A DNA stretch of 64,000 bases from Tretioscincus oriximinensis (GCA_022410635.1 JAJVDF010000015.1:2242401-2306400), one strand, 5' to 3'. Positions 21,216 to 32,249 are shown, numbered from the stretch's first letter. A program made the numbers and translations. The notes: generated by a model from the letters alone, not told the origin.

Positions 21216-21524
21216 GACCAGGGTCGTAGTAAAAGGGATGGGAATGGAGCTTTCACAAATGCTGAGCAGGCCCACCCACAGGTCCCAACTCACATACAAA
21301 ACACACCGACGTACAAAAACATAGCATCCAGGCAGGGCTTAATTGCCATTCGTGTGAATGTCTTTAGGATATCATGAATTAATGGGTATTCCTAAAGAGA
21401 TCCATGAACTTTATTCTTTTAAATTGGAGAACAATTTATAGTAGATATACAAATTGATTTTTTTTTTGCATACCAATAAGCCTTTTATTCTCAATAGCTA
21501 GCCTTAAAATATTTATTATTATTT

Positions 21525-21600
21525 TATTTATTATTTATTAACATTTCTATACCACCCTATACCCGGAGGTCTCAGGGCGGTTAGCAATAAAAAAAAAATT
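21525..21600 (-). repeat. L2/SINE-type 3' tail
   Basis: 'taccaccctatacccggagg' and 'tctcagggcggttagcaata', preceded by TTTATT repeats, are the reversed L2-like tail (GGTATAGGGCGG then AATAAATA). Same tail as at 13.6 and 61.7 kb. Confidence 0.7.
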
Positions 21601-21747
21601 AACTTATTAAAACAGCAATATCTAAATATTAAGTTTTGCATATTGTGAACAGCTTTGGGGTTAATTATTTTTTAATAAGAAAATTAAATACAAATATATT
21701 AGCAGTGTAAAATTAGTACCTTGAAATTAACATTATTTTACCTGGTG

Positions 21748-21842
21748 ATAGAGTTCAGTGAAATAGCCACGTTAGTCTGGATTCGGGTATCACTTTAAAG
21801 ACCAGTGGAGAGAAAGAATTTGGGAACATGAGCTTTTGCAGA
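21748..21842 (+). repeat. Fragment of the palindromic 'ttagtct' repeat family
   Basis: 'agttcagtgaaatagccacg', 'ttagtctg' and 'gagcttttgcagatt' match the terminal part of the palindrome at 32.25 kb ('gaaatagccgtgttagtcta'). Only one end is present. Confidence 0.55.
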
Positions 21843-22167
21843 TTAAAACGGCATGTACATGTGGTTTTTTCATTCTATAAGAACATGATTAAGAGGATTT
21901 TCCTCATAATTGCAGCTATAACAGTGATAGCAGTAGAAAGGATGAGCGTTATGGTTTTTCTTGCTAGTACTTTTATGCAACTTTCACAGCATATTGTTCT
22001 GACTTTTTTCACCATTCTTGTGCATTAGTGCAGGAGAAATCATAAAATCTGATAAAATGTATGGGATTCCCAGACACTTCACACCACTGTCCCCCATTCA
22101 ACCCCCCTGCTGCTCCTTTTATATTTCGTTCCTCAGCTTCTAGCTGATTTTGAATTGGCTTCTTAAA

Positions 22168-22746
22168 TAGACTGACCAGATTTTCTGAGGTTCAAACTGG
22201 GGTAATTAATATTCATGCTAATTTGCATATTCATAAATATGCAAATCACCCATCAACATGCATTCCCCTCCGAAATTCCCACCAGAGAAATCTGTGAAGC
22301 ACGTGAGAATTTTTTAAAGTGTGTGAGAATGTTTAAACTGTGCAAGAATTTTTGGAGTGCATCAGAAATTTGCATTTTTAAGTTTTTTTATTGATGGGAG
22401 GGTGCCTTCAGGAGCTGGCCCCAGTTGCTAGAGACCCCTAGTGGAGGTGCAGTGAATTGTTTTCTTTTTTGTCTCTTTATGTTGGTTTATGGATTTTGTG
22501 TAAAAAAATCATTTTTTTAAGTGCATGAGAATTGTTTGAATTGCATGAGAATTTTATTTTTTACTGAGGGGAGGGTACCTTCAGGAGCTGGCCCCAGATG
22601 CCAGAGCTCCCTAGTGGTGGTGCGGTGATTTTTTAAAAAAATATTTGTTTGTTTTTTCAGCAAAAACCAAGGAAATAGCGGGGGNGGGGGGTGTAGACAC
22701 ACCAAAGAGGGCTTTCCCCCCAAAAAGGGGTCATCCGGTTAGCCTA
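22168..22746 (+). mobile_element. hAT-like nonautonomous DNA transposon, copy 1
   Basis: Ends TAGACTGACCAGAT at the left and a decayed inverse (...GGTTAGCCTA) at the right, flanked by TCTTAAA on both sides (22161-22167 and 22747-22753). Inside, two tandem units each contain 'gtgagaattt', 'gggagggt', 'ccttcaggagctggccccag' and 'cctagtgg'. No transposase frame. The same element is at 63142-63671 with a perfect 8-bp duplication, which identifies the hAT-like class. Confidence 0.85.
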
Positions 22747-23019
22747 TCTTAAACAATCCAACCCCTCCTTCCAACAGGCAACTCAGAGAAGCCATGCCCA
22801 CTCCTGACCAGCCATCACATGATCCTGTCAAACATGGGGATTATGGCATCTCGTATGCAGCAGGATGTCCAATGGATGCACAAACAAATATGACTGCCAT
22901 CAAAAGTAATTTAGCGCATCGCCATTTCCACCATCATTATTAATCACACAGAATTCTATACTGTCATACTCAGCATCCCCCAACTTTAAACCTCTTTCCT
23001 ATAAAGAAAAAATAGGGGT

Positions 23020-23330
23020 GGGCGACAGTAAGAAGCACTTCCTTTTGTTTTTCATAGACTTGAAAATTTTCTCCCATGGCATTCATATATGTTTATTAAC
23101 AAAACTGAATCTTGCAGCCGAGAACAAACCGCACCAGCCAGCACACAGACACAAGAGCGAGCGAGCGAAAGAGAAAAGCAAGAGTAGCAGCTTTTGTCTC
23201 CGAGTGTTTGTGTGCGGGTGTTAAACAATTTCATGGACATCTGTCATGCACAGTTAACTTTGCATTGCTGCATTTTAAGTTGTGGGCCCAGGCTTGGCCA
23301 GCAATGATAAAGTAGCTGGCAGTTTTCAAA
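23020..23330. other. Candidate conserved noncoding element
   Basis: Non-repetitive sequence with 'gcattcatatatgtttatta', 'gttaactttgcattgctgca' and a 'gagcgagcgag' stretch. Overlapping frames on both strands are short and unlike proteins. Enhancer-like by appearance. Confidence 0.3.
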
Positions 23331-23879
23331 AAGCCACTGGATAACAGAGCATGAATCATAAAACACACTACTGTGTAGCAATATCCAAGTTCATTCAAGG
23401 CAATGAAACCATGCAGAGGGGCTTTATTCCCGGCTAATTATGTGGAAACATCTAAGACAATAAAGCATCTGGTGGTCTTTCTTCCCCGTTTCAATTTTTC
23501 TCAATATTGTGGCAGGAGAAAGCATTGTCCCGTTCCCAGGGTAGTTGCTGTGAAGAGGAGGGAAACCAAGGGTCAAAAAGAGCAAATAGATGAATTTATA
23601 ACTTTCTTTTTATTTCTCCCTTTCCCATTGTTCTGCTGGGGACTCTTCCTTCCAAAGCTCTATTCTCACTCTGTTTTGCCTGAATACTTTCTTTTTAATG
23701 CCACCCAAACTGCCACCACCCTTCCCCTCTCCTCCTTTTGTTTGCAATAGTTTAAATACTTGGATGCAAAATTCAAGCACAGTACAGTCTTGGAAACTCC
23801 CAGAAAGGAAATATTGTGAGGGAGCCTGAAAACCTCCAGCAGCCCCCCAGTAGCCTCGTGCATGAGAGATTTTGTAAAG
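23331..23879. other. Noncoding stretch, nothing recognised
   Basis: No supported feature. Confidence 0.3.
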
Positions 23880-24010
23880 GCATCACTTCCTGTGCATGAC
23901 AGGAAATGACATCACTCCAGACACCATTGCCCAGAAGTAAATACTGGAAGTGACATCAAAATGGTATCACTTCTGGTAAAATGGCTGTCCCCAGGGTAAG
24001 GGGGGGATCT
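23880..24010. repeat. GTGACATCA-type repeat fragment
   Basis: Reiterated 'catcacttcc', 'aaatgacatcact', 'ggaagtgacatca' and 'tatcacttctgg' words form imperfect inverted repeats, also found at 33.88-33.98 kb. Such segments occur inside squamate DNA transposons (known from memory), but no termini are visible. Confidence 0.4.
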
Positions 24011-25127
24011 GGGATCTAATGCAGGGGTACACAATCTCACAGTCAGCATGAGATTCTCACGCTGCTCCCAATTCTGGCACAGGATCTGGAAGCTATGCCA
24101 TAAGTGCAGGAGATGTAGATAACGGATAGAGCACAATATTTGTCTATTTTCTTAATTTCTGTTTTTACGGCTGATCTTTGTGTAAATGACAGCAGCTTCT
24201 CCCTAAAGACACCAGAAACAGCAGGCAGTGCGGTACTGGTAGAGATGTACAAAGTTTGGTTCATGTTTGAAAATGCATTTGGATAGTTTGTGTTCACACT
24301 GAAATGAACACATAGGTCCTGTTCCCTATTGAGCCTTATTCTGATCTGTATCCTGGGATATGGCTTATGCCACCCACTTTTCTCCAGTTAGTCTCAAAGT
24401 GCTACTAGCTCCTTTGCTGGGATAGGAGTCTGCCATCTATATGCTAGTGTAGACTATGGCAGGTCCCTAATGACAGGGTTGTAGTTGTTCACACATCTGG
24501 AAATTCAGAACCAGAAATGTTGCAGTAGCTTTGCCCTTGGAACGGGATTTCTTTAATGGGAAAAAAAGCTATTTTTCTTTTTGAATATATTCATATTCAA
24601 ATGTGGATGTCTAAAGGTTTGGCTAAATGTTGCAGGATTTAACCAAAGAAATGGATGTTCAGTTCAACCATGAGGCAGCCATGTGGATTCATTTGTGCAG
24701 GGTAAAAGTCACCCAAAAGGGCATTTTCCCCCCTTACTCAGTCAATAGTTCCTGCTGCCTTTTTTAAGAAATGCACAGTTGCATTCAGGAGTTTTTAATT
24801 ACATAGCAAAACAAAATGAGAAGAAAAAATAAAGATGTGTTTGCTGGAATCAGTTATGAACTTGTCATATCTTTTTCAGGTTCTGTTTGATCCTTTTTGC
24901 GTAGCAGGATCTTTGTGTAGCCATGGACTTACAGCATACTCAGTGCAAAGATGGTATATTCCTCTCCCATTATACCATTATGGTGCTTTCATTGCAAAAT
25001 TGTTTGAAGATGTCTAAGAGTTCTTCAAGCAGCTACTGCCCCACTGCTTCTCAAAATAAATCACTACTTCTTTCAGCAGCTTTTAGAAATGTGATACATG
25101 GGTGTCAAGTTTGCTTAGTTGGAAATA
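24011..25127. other. Noncoding stretch with one palindromic-family fragment
   Basis: At about 24360-24425 'ggcttatgccacccactttt' and 'agttagtctcaaagtgctac' are an arm of the 32.3-kb palindromic repeat. The remainder shows nothing recognisable. Confidence 0.5.
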
Positions 25128-25235
25128 CTAGTTCATTTCAATAAATTGGAATATCGTGGAAAGATTGATTTCTTTCAGTAATTCAATTCAAATAGCAAAA
25201 CTCATATTTCATAGAGATTCAATTCACCCAGAGGC
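25128..25235 (+). repeat. Tc1/mariner-like element fragment
   Basis: 'catttcaataaattggaata', 'tcgtggaaagattgatttc' and 'tttcagtaattcaattca' match, from memory, a vertebrate Tc1/mariner-type consensus ('caataaattagaatattgtg'). No inverted end is found nearby, so it is a fragment. Confidence 0.5.
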
Positions 25236-25534
25236 CCTGTGAACACNAGAGATTACTGCCTAGATGGGAGCCCCATCCAGGTGATCCAGGCTCACAAGTT
25301 CATGGGTTGTTAGCAATAAATTTGCTTCTTTAATCCGTGATTTTTGAGAGCGCATACATTCTAGATTTTGTAATGTAATGCCATAAATTCACTCCCCAAA
25401 GTCATTATTTGCTCCCAGGGTGGGATCTTGCCCAAAGTCGTGCGAGAGCATACCCCCAGCAGCAAGTCAGGGAGGCATTACACGGGAGACTCATCAGTGT
25501 GACAGCAGCATCCTGCACATTGCCATGGCGTTAG
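25236..25534. other. Noncoding stretch, nothing recognised
   Basis: No supported feature. Confidence 0.25.
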
Positions 25535-25605
25535 CACACTTATCCATCCCTTCCATGATTTTATAGACTTCAATCAGATCACCATGTACACTTCAATCAG
25601 CACAA
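25535..25605 (-). repeat. CR1 ORF2 fragment with small internal duplication
   Basis: 'ccatgattttatagacttca' and 'atcagatcaccatgtacact' then again 'tcaatcag' correspond to the VYKIMHG region of CR1 ORF2 on the minus strand. The phrase 'acttcaatcag' occurs twice within 30 bases. Confidence 0.55.
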
Positions 25606-26654
25606 TGATGGCAAACTCCTATTTCGAGATATATCCCAGAACAAGGATCTCTGGCCCGATCCCCATGCCCTACATAAAGACCTTTGGAGGCGGGTTTACC
25701 TTCTATCTGACCACAGATCCACATGTGTCCAGCCTTCCATGCACTCTATAAGTCTTTAGAGCGCAGTAAACAGCCTCCACATATCATGCGATTTCCACAA
25801 GCCTGTGAGAATCTCTCCAGAGAACTGCTTTATGCAAATATAAAGATNTCATTGGCTCTTGGAGTGCAGGAGTGTCTGGGAAACCAAGCAGGGTCAGGGA
25901 ATTCTGGGGACTGTAGTTGGGAAAGCGCAGGCAGAAGAAAGGCAGCAGCTGAATGGCAAGTAAAATAGGGATAAGCTGCCAACGCAGTTGGGTTTTTTAA
26001 CATTTGTAAAGCAAGGCGAACGGACAGGAGGGGAAAGGGCCTCTGTGTAATGAATATGAGTTTCACTGCTTGAATGCAATTAATGAACTAAATTAACTGT
26101 TTCTTGAGATTTTAATTTATTGGGATGCCCTAGTATATTTCATGCTGCAGCCAAATCACACTGGATTATGGTGCCTTACCAGTGAGAGAACTTGTTCCAC
26201 CCTGGAGGCATGGCATACAATGTCTTCACATCGTGGTGCCTTACTCTCTCGCTTTCTTCAAAGTTTGAGAACAAACTATCTCCCTCCTTCAAGGGTGCAG
26301 GCTGGGATGTTTCACAGTCATGCTGGAAAAATAGCTCCAGAAGTTATCCATTCTGTTTGGATAGTTTCTGGCAAAATAAGTTGATCCTGCCACCAAGTAA
26401 CTGCATGGTGGTGGTGAGAGTACGAAGGGTGGCAAATGTCCTCAGATGACCTTCCCCCAGTTTGCTGAAAGGTAAACTGGTTGGGTGTGCAGAAGGCTCC
26501 TTAGTCTTGCACCAGACACCTTCTTTCATCCAAGCAGCTACAGTGTGGTTGAAACCAGCAAAAAATTATTTCCAGCACTGATAAGTAGATTTTTGAGCTT
26601 CTTTGAAAGTCTACATAGCAATACCTGGTTTGACTTTAAAAAGAAGGTCATGCA
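25606..26654. other. Noncoding stretch, nothing certain
   Basis: At 25890-25945 'agggaattctggggactgta' recalls ends of DNA-transposon fragments common in amniotes, too short to assign. The rest is unremarkable. Confidence 0.3.
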
Positions 26655-26866
26655 GGCTAACCGAAGGAGCACCTTCTCCCATATAGTCCTTCCCATGCAC
26701 CAAGATCCCTAGGAGAAGGCCTTCTGCTAGCACTTCCCCTTGCAGAGATGCAGGAGGGAGGAGCACATTGCAGGGCTTTCTCTGTAATGGGTCCCACACT
26801 ATGAAACAGCCTCCCGCTAGAGACCCACCAGGCACCTACATTGTGTATCTTTCAACACCTGATAAG
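26655..26866 (+). mobile_element. L2-type LINE, ORF2 C-terminal relic
   Basis: Plus-strand sequence 'aaggagcaccttctcccata', 'gcagggctttctctgtaatg' and 'ggtcccacactatgaaacag' corresponds to the L2 ORF2 end (xRAFSVxxPTLWNxLP), with 'catctttcaacacct'-like ending. It parallels 53630-53800. Frameshifts make it a relic. It continues after the inverted 84-bp segment. Confidence 0.65.
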
Positions 26867-26950
26867 AACATTCCAGGCAAAGTCTGATATCTCAAAAATC
26901 AATATATTCTATTTCTAAAACAATACGTTCAACTTCCAAAACAATAGCAG
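26867..26950 (+). repeat. 84-bp segment, identical inverted copy of 28340-28423
   Basis: Every base of this 84-bp block is the reverse complement of 28340-28423, by reading both strands. It interrupts an L2 3' region: the L2-like text resumes with 'aggcctttcac'. Neither end has a matching flank. It therefore looks like a templated insertion from the sequence 1.4 kb downstream, or a very recent inverted duplication. Confidence 0.9.
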
Positions 26951-27125
26951 GCCTTTCACTCCCAGATCCCCTCTGCATTTGTCCTCCCAGGAAGAGTAGG
27001 TTGAAGGGAGGGTGGAAGGGAGGCTATTTTAAATGTTTTAATAATGTGTCTTTATGATGCTTTTAATTTTTTGTAATCTGTCCCAGGGCCTTTGGTGAAG
27101 GGCGGGATATCATTCCTATTCTAGT
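26951..27125 (+). repeat. L2-type LINE 3' tail
   Basis: 'ttaataatgtgtctttatga' and 'cagggcctttggtgaagggc' with 'gggatatcatt' give the L2 tail, continuing the fragment that was interrupted at 26867. The usual AATAAATA end is lost. Confidence 0.55.
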
Positions 27126-27589
27126 TGAGAAATGTCCCCCATGATGTCAACCTGCAAGAACCTGTTTGGCCAGATGATTTGCCATTGCCACCTCTCTTCC
27201 CCCGTGGACTCGACTGCTAAGGTCCCACTGGGTTCTGACAACAGGAGAGGAGAGGCAGCGGGGACAGTGATTGTCGCCAGCATCATCATCCCCTCTGCCT
27301 TGGTGACCCCTGCCTCTGCTACAGGCAGCAGGCCTAGGCCCGATTGGCACCAGACTGGCACCCGATGCTCCCCTCGTCTGGCTCGAGGGAGGCCACTGTT
27401 GTATTTGATTATCCGAATATTAAGTGCATAGTGAAGAAAACAAATCAATTGAACATGTACAATTCAAAACATTTATTTGTATTAAGCTGCAGAAGCTGTG
27501 CAAGATTCATAGCTGGGGATTTCTGGATCTTGCATTGGTGTGCTTTGTCACTCATGGCCTGGCTGTGTTAGGAAGGCTTTGGTCGTNAT
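27126..27589. other. Noncoding stretch with a GC-richer patch
   Basis: 27180-27400 is richer in GC than its surroundings and open on both strands for about 100 codons. Those frames look like compositional artefacts because they overlap in opposite strands and resemble no known family. Confidence 0.3.
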
Positions 27590-27850
27590 CAGTCTGATTT
27601 GACCAAAGCAATCCATTCTGCTCCCCCATGGCTTTGTAAAGTAAAGTCTGTTTTCTAAATGGTAATAGTGGGATTTATCATGGACTCCCTCGTTTCATCA
27701 TACTCACTGTCACTGCAAATAAATGAAGCTGCCAAGCCTCCTCTAATTAGGCAAACATTGATTGCACCATTGTCTTTTACGCCGACATCTCTTCGGAGCC
27801 AGGGAGTTCAAAGCAAATGAAATGAAACAATGGGGCAGTTTGCTTCTCCA
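27590..27850. other. Candidate conserved noncoding element
   Basis: Includes 'caataaatgaagctgcc'-like text, 'cctcctctaattaggcaaac', 'attgattgcaccattgtctt' and 'ggagttcaaagcaaatgaaa'. Non-repetitive with TAATTA and CAATTG-like words. One of the stronger enhancer-like blocks by eye. Confidence 0.35.
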
Positions 27851-28339
27851 GCAATTTCTTGAAGAAGTGTGAGTTTCAGGCCCCATCTACACGATTGGAG
27901 ATGTCCTCCCACCCCAGGACACCATGTCTTCATTGATTCACATGCCAAAATGAAGGAGAACCATTGATGACTCATGTGGGGAAGAGGCACCTTGGGGTCA
28001 GGGCATAAGCAATGGCTCTTAAATTGCAAACTTTTTGTCTTGAATCCTTCTGTTGTTTCACATAATTTGAGGAGGGGCAGGAACCTGTTACACTAGCCAG
28101 ANCATTCTGACAAAGCTCATACCACAACCATCTTAACAAATGTATTGTTTTTATTACTGCTATTGTTGTGGTTTTATTTTTTCATAGGAAGGATGAAATG
28201 ATTCCCTTCTATTGCCCCCAATAGATGACTTTTTTATATAATTTATATAATTTACAAGGCTTTTTCAGCCTTCTGAATATTATGCAGACCTTATGAAGAT
28301 ATGTATCCAGGTCGTACCATATCCAGAATTACGAACAGT

Positions 28340-28423
28340 CTGCTATTGTTTTGGAAGTTGAACGTATTGTTTTAGAAATAGAATATATTGATTTTTGAGA
28401 TATCAGACTTTGCCTGGAATGTT
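28340..28423 (-). repeat. 84-bp segment, inverted partner of 26867-26950
   Basis: This is the probable source copy: its flanks ('attacgaacagt' on the left and 'gtctttgagcctttgtt' on the right) look like ordinary unique sequence, whereas the other copy is embedded in a repeat. Identity over all 84 positions suggests a recent event. Confidence 0.9.
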
Positions 28424-29556
28424 GTCTTTGAGCCTTTGTTTCTGCTTTTCATGTTGGTTCTGCAGCAGCTGCTTTTGCTAGGTGCCACAACCTCAGTGCC
28501 AGTCCCTGCAAGGATCCAATTCACTCACAGTTTCAGAAGGAAAGAACACATCAGGCATGTGACTCACAATTTTATTTTCAAACTAGTGGGGAAATCCACA
28601 GATAAAAATTTGGGTGTAAGCAGAAGGCGCAGTTGGCCTCCTGGCTTCTTCTGGTGCATGGACAGGCCGTCTGCACAATGGCTGGACAAAGAGGCAGCAG
28701 GGGGATATGTGTGGCTCTGTCTTTGCCCGGTGATTGGACAGATGAATCCAAGTGAACACCAGAAGTAAATAAAAAGGAGGAATGAGAGAGAAGCTAATGC
28801 AAAGTGAAGCAGAAAGGAAGAAAGTAAGGAAGTAATACAAGAGAAGGTAGCAATATAATACTTATGCTAGATTAATGCATTGTTCTGTGACATTCAGAAA
28901 TAATCTATTTCTGGAGTAATCGATTGGTGCAACAGCACAAGGCAAGCAAAGGCACTTACTCCGTGGGTGCTTGTTCCCACAATGACATGATACATACATC
29001 TTGGTATTTTGATGGCACAAAATACATAGAGATGTGCACTCATTGCCCCATGCACACCCATGGTCACCATCTTCATTTTGGAAAGGCAGCATGCAAATAA
29101 ATTAATTGGTTTTTGGTTGGGTTTGACTTTGCTTATCTGCAATGGCTATTCGCAAGATGACAACAGGTGTCCAGACAAAATAAATTTTCTCATTTGTCAA
29201 CTCTTGGTTTTCATACAATAATATTACTGCAGAATATCTCCCCAATATCCCAGGACTATGTTGGTACTGCCACAGACACTTGTGGCAAACCCTGGAATAA
29301 TCTTGGATTTTACACCCTCTCTAGACACAGCTTAAGGCCTCCACATGACACTTTCTCACCTGATTCTTATCGGGACGATTCTTCAGCCATGTGTGAAAAT
29401 GGAGTTTTCGCCATGCATCTGGAAAAATGTTGAAATACAAGCGGAATCTGACATTGCTAATCCTTTCTGGAAGCATCACAAAGTGCTGCATCTTCTATTC
29501 AGCAGCTGCTTGCAGTCCTAGTGGATGCAATGCCATTGTGGGAAGACAACTGCAAG
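28424..29556. other. Noncoding stretch, nothing recognised
   Basis: A 126-codon frame runs through 28388-28768 but overlaps the 84-bp repeat and an opposite-strand frame and resembles no family. No exon is supported. Confidence 0.3.
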
Positions 29557-29870
29557 NAGAAGAAGAAGAAGAAGAACTTGGTTCTTATACCCTGCTTTTC
29601 TCACCTTTCAAAGGGACTCAAAGCGGCTTACAAGGATATATTTTGCCCGAAGGCTCACATTCTATCTTCCCCACCAGGCTCTGGTGGTTCCCATGTATCT
29701 ACTTGCAGTCAGTTGCAATTTCTTGCAATTCATGCTTTCGAATAGCTGGGTTGGCTAGAGCTACAGGCTAGTGGAAGGTGCTCACCCCTCCCCACTTCCA
29801 ACACAGGGCTTCCAAACCCCATCTCCCAGGCGAGAGACGAATTCCTAAGCAACTGAGCTATCCGTGACTG
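29557..29870 (-). repeat. tRNA-derived SINE, family A, near full length
   Basis: Reading the minus strand: a tRNA-like head 'cggatagctcagttgcttag' with box A and a B-box-like 'ggtttggaagccc', the middle 'gctagccaacccagctattc'-like text, 'ttgcaagaaattgcaac', and the tail 'aagcgggtataagaacc'-like text ending in (TTC)n/(GAA)n. It is very similar to 34772-35083, so the family was active not long ago. Confidence 0.9.
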
Positions 29871-30239
29871 CAGAATCGCAGCTGGCTGACATGCATGGTA
29901 TTTATCTTCCTGTTTTCCTCCCACCAGCCTCTCGCCAGCTCCACATGGATTCTGAAGGTAGGTATGATCCCAGTGAAATCCACAATTGCTTATAGATTGA
30001 GAGCTTCACTTGTCATGTGGAGTGGGGGCTGCGGCATATCAGGCTAGTCATTTGTTGAAAACAGTATCTGCCACCTTTTTGTCCCGATTCCTCTTTTCTT
30101 GGTATATGTACAATTCTGAAAAGGTGTTATACCTTTTATCTTTGTTTCTGTTTGCTTTGCAGTGAATCTTAACATTTTTAGAAAAAGCTGTGGGAAAGTA
30201 CACAAAGCGCTTCAGCTTTGTGACAGAAATGGTACATCA
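29871..30239. other. Noncoding stretch, nothing recognised
   Basis: No supported feature. Confidence 0.25.
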
Positions 30240-30480
30240 GTAACAACCGGAAAAGCATTCCACAAGTGGCGTCATAAATAATTAAGGGTAACCTGCCTCC
30301 GTTAGATCATTGAGGGAAGAAATTGTCACTTAGCCTAGCCTCTCGGAGATGTCATTTCCCACTGGTACAGCTTCAATAAGCCTTATGAATATCTTGCCCA
30401 GAAGCAATCACTGGAGAATAACCCTGGCAAACAAACTCATTCATACACCTGAGTCTTCCAGGCAGACATGGTAATTAGAA
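30240..30480. other. Candidate conserved noncoding element
   Basis: 'ggcgtcataaataattaagg', 'gttagatcattgagggaag' and 'cttcaataagccttatgaat' give a non-repetitive AT-rich block with TAATTA. Possible enhancer by appearance. An AAT run at about 30505-30520 follows. Confidence 0.35.
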
Positions 30481-30875
30481 GCACAATCTGGATGGCAAAA
30501 AATAGTAATAATAATAATACAGCAAAAGGCTGAAATCCTCCTTTGGGAAGGATATGGCTCTATAGACTAAATGAGAAGGAAAATGAATCCAGTACCTTTT
30601 AATGTTCTCAGGCCTCAGCAACGGGACAAACAGAGAAACACAAATCTATTAAAGTCATCTTTTTTCAAAGGGTTCATTTAATAGGTTTGCACAGCCAGAT
30701 ACATGTTCAGTTAGGCCTGTTCAAACCAGGATAGAGGTCTTGCTGCCAGATTCTAATGGACTGTTATGGAAGAGGGAAAAGCTAGTTATTCTGGCTAAAG
30801 CCAATGGAAATTGAAATGCATAATATTTGGAAGGCACTAGTTCAAGTAACCCTCAGAAATGCAAGACCTAGGCCT

Positions 30876-30993
30876 CCTCCACTTGAGGTTTTCCTGCTAG
30901 AAGTTATTGGAATGTTCTAACATCATGGTTGCTCATCCCCACATTCCAATGGAGTTTTTGGAACGCAGCACAGTGCATCANGGGAAAAAGCTG
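30876..30993 (-). repeat. Unassigned dispersed repeat R3, copy 2
   Basis: Reverse complement of this segment matches 6026-6125 ('ttggaatgtgggg', 'gagcaaccatgatgtt', 'aggaaaacctcaagtgg'). Family unknown. Confidence 0.6.
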
Positions 30994-31619
30994 CAAGGAA
31001 CCACAATTTCCTGATTCTTTCTGACGTCTTCCCGAAATGCCTCATATTCCCATTCCAAGCCTTCCTGTGCCTTTACTAAGGCATCTCCTATTGATGAATT
31101 TATTTTAGGTCCCTTCTGAATTGGCTCCCAGCTGCATTGTTTAGCACGGATTGACATCAGCCACAACTACCCAAGATTTAAGGTCTGTAACTTTTCGCAT
31201 CCACATTGGCCCTTTCTTTACACCTCTTCATCTAGACTGGAAGGGACCATTGTGTTTCAGTGGCTTTTTCACCGTATAAAGAAGCAGCTTTGCTCACTCT
31301 GAAAGCATACTTGGCTCAACGTTTCAGGACCAGCAGTTAAAACCTTTCTCTACTGGGCTCTGATTTGGATCCAAGAAGGGTCGTGTTTCTTATGCTTCTG
31401 ATAGGATGTTGCTCCCGTAGACACAGGTGCACACAAACACTCTAGCTAGAATGATGATCATACTAGGAGAAGTAAGGGAGAAGAAAATGGGGCCAACAAN
31501 GTAATCAAACAAGGTGCCTTCACAGTGTGTGGTTTATCAGGTACCTATCTCTCCCTGCGTGTGCTTCCAAGTGCCTACCATACCTTGCAAACTGTTCTTG
31601 AAGAGCCCTCTATCTACCC
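30994..31619. other. Noncoding stretch, nothing recognised
   Basis: No supported feature. Confidence 0.25.
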
Positions 31620-31960
31620 TCTCCCCTAATTAAATGTGCACTTCATTAATGTAAATTGGGGGTTTAATGCTCTTGTTGAAATTCTGAAGAAAGTGCTGCG
31701 GCCCTGCAAAATGCTTAAGCATCATTGCAAATTAGATTAGGGACCAGGAAAGGCAGTAAAATTAGAATGATAATGGTTGATATGGCTTCCTGACAGGCAT
31801 GACTATTCAGGGATCAATGGAGATGGAGCGCAGCTTCCCTGAGTCTAAAGTGAAAAGCAGGGACAAACGTCAGCCTACAGATGTGGCTTCTGGACATTCT
31901 TTCAATTAGTTTAATTTGGTAAATGGTGGGGATTTAAAGCCTCTTAGCCGGCCCTTCAAG
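31620..31960. other. Candidate conserved noncoding element
   Basis: Contains 'cccctaattaaatgtgcact', 'tcattaatgtaaattggggg', 'gcatcattgcaaattagatt', 'aaaattagaatgataatggt' and 'ttcaattagtttaatttgg'. It is long, non-repetitive and packed with ATTA sites. This is the most enhancer-like block in the window by eye. Confidence 0.42.
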
Positions 31961-32208
31961 AAAAGAATATATTGGATTTTTTTTCTTCCTCTTCACATTT
32001 TAAACATAAAATAAGACTAGTCACACTTACATTTTCCAGAGAGTTGGCTTTTTTGTTTTTTGTCCTTTTATGGTTAGCAAGTCATTATACCAATGCAAAG
32101 GTTTAAATTGGGAAAAATGTATTACCTGCTCAATCAACAATATTGGGCTTGGGATAGAATACCGAAGAAAGAGCATTATGATAAAGGCTTCTACAAAAAA
32201 CAACAGCA

Positions 32209-32249
32209 AAGGAGCTAGCAGCACTTGGAGACTAACTTCAGAAAAGTGG
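32209..32249 (+). repeat. Stub of the palindromic repeat
   Basis: 'ggagctagcagcacttggag' and 'actaacttcagaaaagtggt' repeat the inner arm of the palindrome that starts at 32250, as a partial extra copy immediately upstream. Confidence 0.65.

Noticed and set aside
27116..27448. Opposing 100-110-codon frames on both strands
   Set aside because: Two overlapping frames on opposite strands in a GC-rich patch are typical of chance openness. Neither resembles a known family.
28388..28768. 126-codon frame (MIFEISDFAWNV...)
   Set aside because: It starts inside the duplicated 84-bp block and overlaps a frame on the other strand. No homology recognised.
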